Origin: Alteraurantiacibacter hainanensis
Lineage (GTDB): Bacteria > Pseudomonadota > Alphaproteobacteria > Sphingomonadales > Sphingomonadaceae
Reading direction: 5' to 3'
Assembly (NCBI RefSeq): GCF_036321025.1
Contig: NZ_JAZAPB010000002.1
Location: 1,736,001-1,800,000 of the forward strand
Length of the DNA stretch: 64,000 bases
Numbering within the stretch: position 1 is the stretch's first letter; every line of letters begins with the position of its first letter. Shown piece by piece: positions 52,523 through 59,891 of this stretch. A program made the position numbers and the translations under genes. The notes beneath the pieces are model-generated. The model saw only the letters and a program-made list of their open reading frames with translations. It was not told where the DNA came from and made no database searches.

Positions 52523-53206
52523 TCAGGCAACGCGGCCCGAATTGCGCGCATCCTGGAATTCCGCCTCGGACAGATAGGTGTCGCCATCGTCATCGAAGTA
52601 GAAGAACGTCTGGCCAGCTTCGTTGATCTGGTCCTGCGTCAGATGGGGACCGAGGGCATCGTTCGGCTCAGGCGGATTGGGATTGGTCGGCAGCGCCCAG
52701 ATGGCGTATTCGGCCACCGAAAGCTGTCCGTCATCGTTGCGGTCAAGATACCCGAAGCTCATCTCGCCGCGGGGAGGAAGGGAGCTCGAGGTACCCGAGC
52801 TGCTCGATCCGCTGCTCGCCATGCTGTCGTCACTCATCGACGCACCGCCGGACATGGCATCGCCATCGGAGGTGCCGCCATCAGCGGTGGCGTTGCCGCC
52901 AGAGTTACCGCTCGTGCTTGTGCCGGTCGAACCCGCGGCCATGCCGCCGCCGGATTCCATCTCGGCCTGCATTTCGGCCCTGTTGGCGTCGTATTCGTCG
53001 CTCACCGCCTGGCGGTCCATCGCGTCGTAATTCGCCTGTTGATCCTCATTCAGCTCTCCGCCGACGGGATAGGGCTCGTTAACGTCCTCATCGACCAGTT
53101 CGTCGATATCGTCGACCGGCGTGTTCTCCACGTCTTCGCTGCCGCAGGCGGACAGGCCAAGCGCAGCGGCAGATACGAGGGCGGTCATTGTAATTGAGCG
53201 TTTCAT
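52523..53206 (-). CDS. EF-hand lipoprotein with low-complexity linker
   Basis: 227 residues. A lipobox (AAALGLSACGS) marks it as an envelope lipoprotein. An acidic N-terminal half is followed by a Gly/Ser/Asp/Ala-rich linker (about residues 85-145). Two EF-hand loops follow: DRNDDGQLSVAE (canonical D-x-N-x-D-G) and DDDGDTYLSEAE, which keeps the Asp and Glu ligands but has Thr for the usual Gly. It may bind calcium in the periplasm. No partner is evident. Confidence 0.85.
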   Translation of the reverse strand: MKRSITMTALVSAAALGLSACGSEDVENTPVDDIDELVDEDVNEPYPVGGELNEDQQANYDAMDRQAVSDEYDANRAEMQAEMESGGGMAAGSTGTSTSGNSGGNATADGGTSDGDAMSGGASMSDDSMASSGSSSSGTSSSLPPRGEMSFGYLDRNDDGQLSVAEYAIWALPTNPNPPEPNDALGPHLTQDQINEAGQTFFYFDDDGDTYLSEAEFQDARNSGRVA

Positions 53207-53289
53207 GGAAATTCCTCCGTGTTCGTCTCTCTCGCCCCCTTAACGAACGAGGTTGCCGGAATTTCCCATTTAGTTGATTTTATAGAATG

Positions 53290-54804
53290 TTAGTCGAGGC
53301 CGGCCGCCTTCAGCAGCGCCTCGGTGCTGGCGTCGAAACGCTCTCCGCCCTTTTCGATCTTCTTGGCGATCGCCTTGCCCAGTTCCACCCCGAACTGGTC
53401 GAACGGGTTGATGTCCAGCATCACGGCCTGCGCGAACACGCGGTGTTCGTGGAAGGCGATCAGGGCGCCGAAGGTGGCAGCGTCGAGATCGTCGCAGAGG
53501 ATCGTGGCGGACGGCCGGTTGCCCGGATAGCTGCGGTGCGGATCGTCGCTCGATTCGCCGGCCATCAGCGCCGCCCCCTGGGCGAAGCAGTTCATCAGGA
53601 GGATGTGATGGTGCGCGCTGTCCAGCATGTCGCCGGGTTCGATGCTGGCGATGAAATCCACCGGCACGAGATGCGTGCCCTGGTGCAGCAGCTGGAACAC
53701 GGCGTGCTGGGCATCGGTGCCCACCCCGCCCCACGTGATCGGCGCGGTCGGGCCGCTCGGCTGTCCGTCCACGGTCACGCCCTTGCCGTTCGATTCCATT
53801 TCCAGCTGCTGGAGATAGTCGGGCAGCAGGCGCAGCCGCTCGTCATAGGCGAAGACCGCGCGGGTCTGGCTGCCGCGAAGGCGCAGGTAGTAAAGGTCGG
53901 AGAAGGCCGCGCGCAGCGGCAGGTTGTCGCGCCCCTCCGCATCGCGGAAGTGCTGATCGACCCGCGCCGCGCCGTCCAGCATCTGCTGGAAGCTGTCCCA
54001 CCCTATGGCCAGCGCCACGGGAAATCCGATCGAGGACCACATCGAGTACCGCCCGCCGACGCTCTCGGAGAACGGCAGGATCCGGGTTTCGTCCACGCCC
54101 CATTCCACCGCCTTTTCCGGCGATGCCGTAAGCGCCACCACGCGTCCGGTGGGGTCTGTCACGCCGCTGTCGGCAAGCCATTTGAGGGCCGACTGGGCAT
54201 TGGTCATCGTTTCGATCGTCGTGAAGGTCTTAGATGCGACCGCCACGAGGGTCGTGGCAGGATCGCAGGCCTCGAACGCCTCCTCCAGCGCCACGCCGTC
54301 CACGTTGGAAACCACGTGAACGTCCACCAGCGGATTGTCGCGGCCCAGCGCATCGACCGCAAGCGCGGGGCCCAGCGCGCTGCCGCCGATGCCGACGTGG
54401 ATCAGATGCCTCACTTCGCCCATCGCGCCATCGTGGATGGCGCCGACGAGCAGCTTCATGCGCTCGCGCAGGGCCTCCGCCTCCTCCACGCTGGTCTCCT
54501 GCCCCACGCCGCGCAGGGCGGAGTGTTCGGCCGCCCGGTTCTCGGTGTGATTCACCACCTCTCCGGCAAACATGCGCTCGCGCATCTCGTCGAACCGCGC
54601 AGCCTCGGCCAGCGCCTCGAAATCGGCCAGCAGTTCGTCGGTAAGGTGGGTCTTGGACCAGTCGAACAGGATCCCGACGTCGCCCAGTTCCAGCCGGGTC
54701 GACAATTTGTCCACGCGGCCCGCATCCTCGGCGAAGAGTTCCTTCAGCGTCGGATCGGGATGCAGGGCCAGGGCGTTCCAGGCTTCGTCACGGGTCATGG
54801 TCAC
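53290..54804 (-). CDS. pgi: Glucose-6-phosphate isomerase
   Basis: 504 residues. It interconverts glucose- and fructose-6-phosphate. Visible: VGIGGSALGPALAV, VASKTFTTIETMTN (phosphate site), VGGRYSMWSSIGFPVAL, the catalytic GVGTDAQHAVFQLLHQG and the Lys near AIAKKIEKGG. The length is somewhat short of the gammaproteobacterial enzyme (about 550) but normal for alphaproteobacteria. It is divergent from lepB with 234 bp between the starts. Confidence 0.96.
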   Translation of the reverse strand: MTMTRDEAWNALALHPDPTLKELFAEDAGRVDKLSTRLELGDVGILFDWSKTHLTDELLADFEALAEAARFDEMRERMFAGEVVNHTENRAAEHSALRGVGQETSVEEAEALRERMKLLVGAIHDGAMGEVRHLIHVGIGGSALGPALAVDALGRDNPLVDVHVVSNVDGVALEEAFEACDPATTLVAVASKTFTTIETMTNAQSALKWLADSGVTDPTGRVVALTASPEKAVEWGVDETRILPFSESVGGRYSMWSSIGFPVALAIGWDSFQQMLDGAARVDQHFRDAEGRDNLPLRAAFSDLYYLRLRGSQTRAVFAYDERLRLLPDYLQQLEMESNGKGVTVDGQPSGPTAPITWGGVGTDAQHAVFQLLHQGTHLVPVDFIASIEPGDMLDSAHHHILLMNCFAQGAALMAGESSDDPHRSYPGNRPSATILCDDLDAATFGALIAFHEHRVFAQAVMLDINPFDQFGVELGKAIAKKIEKGGERFDASTEALLKAAGLD

Positions 54805-55038
54805 TGGGGCGATTCCTTTCCTACCGAGCGCTGCCTTGGCTAGGCCCTCGCGGCATGAATGGAAACCGCAAATCCGGTTGCTTTTTCAAGCTGTCGAAGG
54901 CCCGTTCCTATGAAGCGCGCTTTTCGAACCAGGACAGTGTTCCATGTGTTCCACATTAGCGCAGCGCCGCCCGTCATTCGCCACCGTTTGCAGCGACATG
55001 CTTGACGCGGGCACGCTCTGGCAACAAGACCGCCGCCG

Positions 55039-55842
55039 ATGACAGACAATGTTACTCCGCGCGAAGTGGTCGAGCCCCAAAAGGCCAGGGCCGAGGAAAA
55101 GGAAGACTGGAAGAGCTTCGGCTGGTTCCTGGTCAAGCTGGTGGTCGTGGTGCTGCTGTTCCGCACCCTGGTGTTCACCAGCTTCAACATTCCCTCCGAA
55201 AGCATGATGCCCCGCCTGCTGGTGGGCGATTACCTGTTCGCCCAGAAATGGTCCTACGGCTACTCTCGATATTCGCTGCCGTTCGACGTCGACGTGGGCG
55301 ACGGCCGGCTGTTCGCCAGCCTGCCCGAACACGGCGACGTGGCGATCTTCAAGCACCCCATCGACAAGAGCGACTACATCAAGCGCGTGATCGGTCTGCC
55401 GGGAGATACTGTGCAGATGATCGACGGCCAGCTTCACTTGAACGGGCAACCCGTGCCCAAGGAGCGGGTGGAGGATTTCATCCTGCCGCTGGGCCCTGAC
55501 GAGCGTTGCTATTCGGGCCGCTTCGCCATGCAGCAGGAAGGCAACACGCCCGCCTGTCGCTACCCGCAGTACCGCGAGACGCTGCCGAATGGCGTCAGCT
55601 ACAACGTGCTGGACCTGGGCGCGGTGGGCGTGGACGACACCCCGCCGGTAATCGTGCCCGACGATCACGTCTTCATGCTGGGCGACAACCGCGACAATTC
55701 GCAGGACAGCCGCCGTGCATCGGTTTCCGGCGGCTGGGTTGGCCTTGTGCCGACCGAGAACCTGGTTGCCGAGGCCAGCTTCATGTATTGGTCCTGGGGC
55801 AGCGACGGCGTGCGCTGGAGCCGGATGTTCGAAGGCATATGA
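55039..55842 (+). CDS. lepB: Signal peptidase I
   Basis: 267 residues. It removes signal peptides on the periplasmic face. One N-terminal membrane anchor (VKLVVVVLLFRTLVFTSF) precedes the catalytic Ser in IPSESMMPRL and the general-base Lys in DYIKRVIGLPGD; the GDNRDNSQDSR motif is near the end. The stop overlaps the rnc start (ATGA), as lepB-rnc-era often does. Confidence 0.97.
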   Translation: MTDNVTPREVVEPQKARAEEKEDWKSFGWFLVKLVVVVLLFRTLVFTSFNIPSESMMPRLLVGDYLFAQKWSYGYSRYSLPFDVDVGDGRLFASLPEHGDVAIFKHPIDKSDYIKRVIGLPGDTVQMIDGQLHLNGQPVPKERVEDFILPLGPDERCYSGRFAMQQEGNTPACRYPQYRETLPNGVSYNVLDLGAVGVDDTPPVIVPDDHVFMLGDNRDNSQDSRRASVSGGWVGLVPTENLVAEASFMYWSWGSDGVRWSRMFEGI

Positions 55843-56510
55843 GCGCGCTCGAACCCGGAACGCGGCAATGGCTGGAAAAGCGCGGCTTCACCGTCCGTAA
55901 CGAAGCGGTCTGGCGCGAGGCGCTGACCCACGGCAGCACCGGCGAATCCAAGGACTACGACCGGCTGGAATTCCTGGGCGATCGCGTTCTGGGACTGACC
56001 ATCGCCGACTGGCTGTACGATCATTCCAACAGCGCGGAAGGCAAGCTGGCCCAGCGTCTCAACGCGCTTGTCAGCAAGCAGACATGCGCCGATCGCGCGC
56101 GGGCACTGGGGACCAGCGACCATGTGCGAATGGGCAAGCAGGCGCGCGAGGACGGTGCGCAGGACAGTGACAACGTTCTGGGCGACATCATGGAATCGCT
56201 GCTGGGGGCCAATTTCCTCGAAGTCGGCTTCGATCCGACGCGCGAGCTCATCCGCGACCTGTGGCAGGACGTGTTCGATGGCGAGACCGGTCGCAGCAAG
56301 CACCCCAAGAGCGCCTTGCAGGAATGGGCGGCGGGCAATCAGCGCCGCCCGCCCGAATACACGGTGACGGATACGTCCGGCCCCGATCACAACCGCCGCT
56401 TCACCGTGCAGGTGAGCGTCCACAAGGTAGGCGCGGTGGAAGCCACCGCCGGCGGCAAGCGCGAGGCCGAGACCGAGGCCGCGCGGCTGTTCATGGAGAA
56501 ATACGGATGA
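55839..56510 (+). CDS. rnc: Ribonuclease III
   Basis: 223 residues from the ATG overlapping lepB. The signature DRLEFLGDRVLGL carries the acidic triad's first members, and DNVLGDIMESLLGA supplies the others. The C-terminal 70 residues (KSALQEWAAGNQRRPPEYTV) form the double-stranded-RNA-binding domain. It processes rRNA and structured mRNA. It is coupled to era by ATGA. Confidence 0.97.
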   Translation: MSALEPGTRQWLEKRGFTVRNEAVWREALTHGSTGESKDYDRLEFLGDRVLGLTIADWLYDHSNSAEGKLAQRLNALVSKQTCADRARALGTSDHVRMGKQAREDGAQDSDNVLGDIMESLLGANFLEVGFDPTRELIRDLWQDVFDGETGRSKHPKSALQEWAAGNQRRPPEYTVTDTSGPDHNRRFTVQVSVHKVGAVEATAGGKREAETEAARLFMEKYG

Positions 56511-57412
56511 GCCAGGAAGCTCGGGAAAAGTGCGGGGTCGTCGCCGTGATCGGCGCGCCCAACGCAGGCAAGTCCACGCTGGTGAATCAGCTTGTGGGCC
56601 AGAAAGTCGCCATCACCAGCGCCAAGGCGCAGACCACCCGCGCCCGCCTGCTGGGCATTGCCCTGCACGGGCCGACGCAGATGATCCTGGTCGATACGCC
56701 CGGCATCTTCGAGCCCAGGCGCCGCCTCGACCGCGCGATGGTGAGCGCGGCGTGGGAAGGCGCGGTGGAAGCCGATGCCGTCCTTCTCGTGGTCGATCCC
56801 GTGAAGCAGCGACGCCACGAGCTGATGCCGCTGGTGGAGCAGCTTAAGGACCGCAAGGAGCGCCGGATCCTCGTCCTCAACAAGGTCGACGTCTCGAAGA
56901 AGGAGCCGTTGCTGGAACTGGCCCAGGAACTGTCGCAACTGGCCGATTTCAGCGAGGTGTTCTTCATCTCGGCCCTCACCGGCGACGGCGTGCCCGAACT
57001 GAAGGATGCACTGGCGGGAATGATGCCCGAAGGTCCGTGGCATTACCCGGAAGACCAGGTTTCCGATGCGTCGGAACGCCTGTTGGCCGCCGAAGTGACG
57101 CGCGAACAGCTCTATCAGCAGCTGCACGAGGAACTGCCCTACGACGCCGCCGTGCGGCCGGAAAGCTATACCCAGCGCCCCGACGGGAGCGTGGAAGTGC
57201 GCCAGCAGATCGTGATCGCCCGGGACAGCCAGAAGCCCATCGTGCTCGGCAAGCAGGGCAGCCGCATCAAGGCCATCGGCGAGGCCGCCCGCAAGGAGCT
57301 GTCAGATATGCTGGGCGTGAAGGTCCACCTCTTCCTGCATGTGAAGGTGGACGAGAAATGGGCCGAAAACCGCGAGATCTACGAGGAAATCGGACTCGAC
57401 TGGGTGAAGTGA
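56507..57412 (+). CDS. era: GTPase Era
   Basis: 301 residues. GTPase boxes G1 IGAPNAGKSTLVN, G3 VDTPGIF, G4 LNKVD, G5 SALTG; the C-terminal KH domain contains VLGKQGSRIKAIGEAARKEL. Era binds the 3' end of 16S rRNA and links ribosome assembly to division. It ends the lepB-rnc-era unit, 4 bp from the convergent MFS gene stop, so there is no room for a separate terminator there. Confidence 0.97.
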   Translation: MSQEAREKCGVVAVIGAPNAGKSTLVNQLVGQKVAITSAKAQTTRARLLGIALHGPTQMILVDTPGIFEPRRRLDRAMVSAAWEGAVEADAVLLVVDPVKQRRHELMPLVEQLKDRKERRILVLNKVDVSKKEPLLELAQELSQLADFSEVFFISALTGDGVPELKDALAGMMPEGPWHYPEDQVSDASERLLAAEVTREQLYQQLHEELPYDAAVRPESYTQRPDGSVEVRQQIVIARDSQKPIVLGKQGSRIKAIGEAARKELSDMLGVKVHLFLHVKVDEKWAENREIYEEIGLDWVK

Positions 57413-57415
57413 TGG

Positions 57416-58831
57416 CTAGGCGTTCGCCGGATTGCCCCGCTGCGAGAACCGCACCATGCTGCACGCAGCCGCCACCACGGCCAGCGCGCAGCTGACATAG
57501 AGCGGGGTCGGGCCGAGGCCCAGGCCGCTAGCCAGCACGATGCCGACGACGACCGCGGCCATGGTCTGGCCGAACAGGCGCGAGGTGGAAAGCAGGCCGC
57601 CCGCAGCCGCTGCCCGGTCCCTCGGCGCGCGGCCGATCAGCAGGCGCGAATTGGGACTGAAGAACAGGCCGAAGCCCAGCGCCGTCAGGCTCAGGCGCCA
57701 GGCAATGCCCCACTCGCCCGGTTGATCGGGCATGGTGGCGAGCATCAGGAGGCCGACCACGGCAATTGTCATGCCCGTCACCCCCAGCTTGGTCGCGGCG
57801 ATCCTGTCGGATGCCCAGCCCGCCAGCGGAGAAACCACCAGCATGGTCAGCGGAAACGGCAGCAGCAGCAGCCCCACAGTCTGCGGATCGTACCCCATGC
57901 CGATCTCCAGCCGGAAAGGCAGCGCCAGCATAAGCGCGCCCGCCGAAATGAAGCTGGCGAAATTGGCCAGCGCCGACAGACCGAGCACCGGCTTGGCCAG
58001 CAGGTCGACCGGGAAGACCGGTGCCTCGCGGCGGCGTTCGCGCCGCACCAGGATAACCAGGGCAACGACGCCCAGGGCGAAAGCGGCAACGCCCCAAGCA
58101 AGCGCATCGTGCGTGCCCAGCTGGATGCCGCCTACCAGCAGCAGCATGGTGAGAGCGCTCAGTACGCCGCTCCGCCACTTCGACGGCTGGTCGCGCGGCT
58201 CGGGATCCGGAAGGAAGCGGCCCAGAAGGAGGGATATGATCGCCAGCGGCGCGGCGGCCACGAACACAAGTTGCCAGGACAGGTTACCCACGATGTACCC
58301 GCCCAGCGTAGGAGCAATCGCGGCGGAACTGGCGACGATGACGCTGTTCAGCCCCAGCCCGGCGCCAAGTTGCCGCGCCGGATATATCTGTCGCAACATA
58401 GCCGCGGAAACGCTCAGCGCCATGCCGGCTCCGATTGCCTGCAGCGAGCGAAGGGCGAGCAGGACTACGAAGCTGTCTGCCCAGAAACAGGCCGCGGAAG
58501 CGACCATGAACAGCCCCTGCCCCGCCTGGTACAGGCGCCGGTGTCCCAGCCGATCGCCCAGCGAGGAGAAAGGCAGCAAGAGCATCACCAGCACCAGCTG
58601 GTAGACAGTGACCACATTGGTCACCGCGGCCTCGCTGACGTCAAGGTCCCGCGCGATGGTCGGCAGGGCAACGTTGGCGATGGAACCGTCGATCACCAGC
58701 AGGGCCGTGCCGAAGCAGATCGCGACGATAGCCAGCCAGCGGCGCGGCTTCGGCAGGCCGGGATGATCGTCACCCTGCCGGGCCGAGTGCGGCGCGTGAT
58801 GGATATGCCCCTGCTCGTTCATCGCAACCAT
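57416..58831 (-). CDS. MFS drug:proton antiporter-type exporter (DHA2-like)
   Basis: 471 residues with 14 hydrophobic segments. Motif A between helices 2 and 3 is SSLGDRLGHRRLYQAG and helix 5 has GAGLGLNSVIVASSAAIAPTLGG, the usual DHA2 antiporter form. The first 30 residues are His-rich (HIHHAPHSARQGDDHPG), which is unusual and could bind metal. The substrate is unknown. It converges on era with 3 bases between the stops. Confidence 0.9.
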   Translation of the reverse strand: MVAMNEQGHIHHAPHSARQGDDHPGLPKPRRWLAIVAICFGTALLVIDGSIANVALPTIARDLDVSEAAVTNVVTVYQLVLVMLLLPFSSLGDRLGHRRLYQAGQGLFMVASAACFWADSFVVLLALRSLQAIGAGMALSVSAAMLRQIYPARQLGAGLGLNSVIVASSAAIAPTLGGYIVGNLSWQLVFVAAAPLAIISLLLGRFLPDPEPRDQPSKWRSGVLSALTMLLLVGGIQLGTHDALAWGVAAFALGVVALVILVRRERRREAPVFPVDLLAKPVLGLSALANFASFISAGALMLALPFRLEIGMGYDPQTVGLLLLPFPLTMLVVSPLAGWASDRIAATKLGVTGMTIAVVGLLMLATMPDQPGEWGIAWRLSLTALGFGLFFSPNSRLLIGRAPRDRAAAAGGLLSTSRLFGQTMAAVVVGIVLASGLGLGPTPLYVSCALAVVAAACSMVRFSQRGNPANA

Positions 58832-58910
58832 GTGCGCCCGCCCTTGCGGTTTCGCAAGTGCAGCATGGATTACGGAGCGGAATGTTGGAGGACTTGGCGG
58901 TCCGGGCCTG

Positions 58911-59516
58911 TCAGGCGACGCCCAGCTTCTCCAGCTTCGCGGTCAGCGCCTCTTCGGTGAACGGCTTGACGATATAGTCGTCCGCGCCTGCTGATATGCC
59001 CGCGTGAATGTCCTGCGCCTCGCCCTTGCTGGTGCAGAAGACGACGATGGGAGCCTTGTCGGCGGGCATGGACCGCAGGGTCATGACGAAATCGATCCCG
59101 GTCATTACCGGCATGTTCCAGTCGGTAATGACCAGAGCCGGCATCTGCTTGTTGCAACGGGCCAGCGCTTCCTCGCCGTTTTCCGCTTCCACGGCCTGAT
59201 AGCCGAGCTCCGTCACGATCTTGCTGGCGAGCTTGCGAACTACGCGGCTGTCATCAACGATCAGGCACATCTTTCCCTTGGCCGGTACCGCGGCAACGGG
59301 AGGCCGCGCGGCCTTGGCGGCCTGGATGATGGCGTCCGTTTCGGAGCCCGAGGTCTCGTCGACAGGCTGCGGTGTTCCGGCCTCTTCGACCTCTGCGATT
59401 TCCTCGGCGGGATCCTCCGCCAGGTCCATCACCTTGCTGGATGCCTGGCGCGTTTCCGCAAGACGTTCGGCAAGCGTCTTGCCGTCGCCCTTCCGGACAT
59501 TCACGCCGGCCCGCAT
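58911..59516 (-). CDS. Response regulator with an N-terminal extension, no output domain
   Basis: 201 residues from the ATG at 59516. The receiver domain occupies residues about 80-201: CLIVDDSRVVRKLASK, the phospho-Asp in LVITDWNMPVMTG, CTSKGEA and YIVKPFTEE. The first 78 residues form an acidic extension of unknown role. The best Shine-Dalgarno site (GGGAGG) lies seven bases before an ATC codon at 59546, 10 codons upstream, so a rare ATC start (211 residues) is possible. No kinase is adjacent. Confidence 0.88.
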   Translation of the reverse strand: MRAGVNVRKGDGKTLAERLAETRQASSKVMDLAEDPAEEIAEVEEAGTPQPVDETSGSETDAIIQAAKAARPPVAAVPAKGKMCLIVDDSRVVRKLASKIVTELGYQAVEAENGEEALARCNKQMPALVITDWNMPVMTGIDFVMTLRSMPADKAPIVVFCTSKGEAQDIHAGISAGADDYIVKPFTEEALTAKLEKLGVA

Positions 59517-59566
59517 GCCGGTGGTTCTCTTGATAAGGTGTTGGATGGCCTGACCTCCCGCTGGAC

Positions 59567-59806
59567 TTAATAGCCGCCCGAAGCCTTGAGCGCGGGCGCT
59601 GCGGCAGCGGTCGCCCGGACATGGACATAGGGGACCCACACATCGCCGAACTCGGCCTTCTGGTACCACACGTCGAGCACGTCGAAACTTTCCCACAGGC
59701 CGTCGGCATCCTGCAGGCGCACTCCTTCCCCAATTCGGGGAACCGATGCGAAGCGCAGCTTGCGCTGCGTCTGGTCTGTCTCGTTCTGGATTTCTATCTC
59801 GATCAC
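59567..59806 (-). CDS. Small unknown protein before a response regulator gene
   Basis: 79 residues from a GTG at 59806 with AGGGA eight bases upstream; the longer frame to 59863 is less likely. It is rich in beta strands and aromatic residues (IEIEIQNETDQTQRKLRF, ESFDVLDVWYQKAEFGDVWV). No signal peptide, membrane helix or motif known to me. It ends 24 bp before the response regulator's possible ATC start, so the two may be cotranscribed. Confidence 0.6.
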   Translation of the reverse strand: MIEIEIQNETDQTQRKLRFASVPRIGEGVRLQDADGLWESFDVLDVWYQKAEFGDVWVPYVHVRATAAAAPALKASGGY

Positions 59807-59891
59807 GTGGCAGGTCCCTGATTGCGAGACCTGCCTAGTCAGGAAGAGTTGATTATTTACCAACGCACCCCCGACCCGTGATCGAAAGCAC

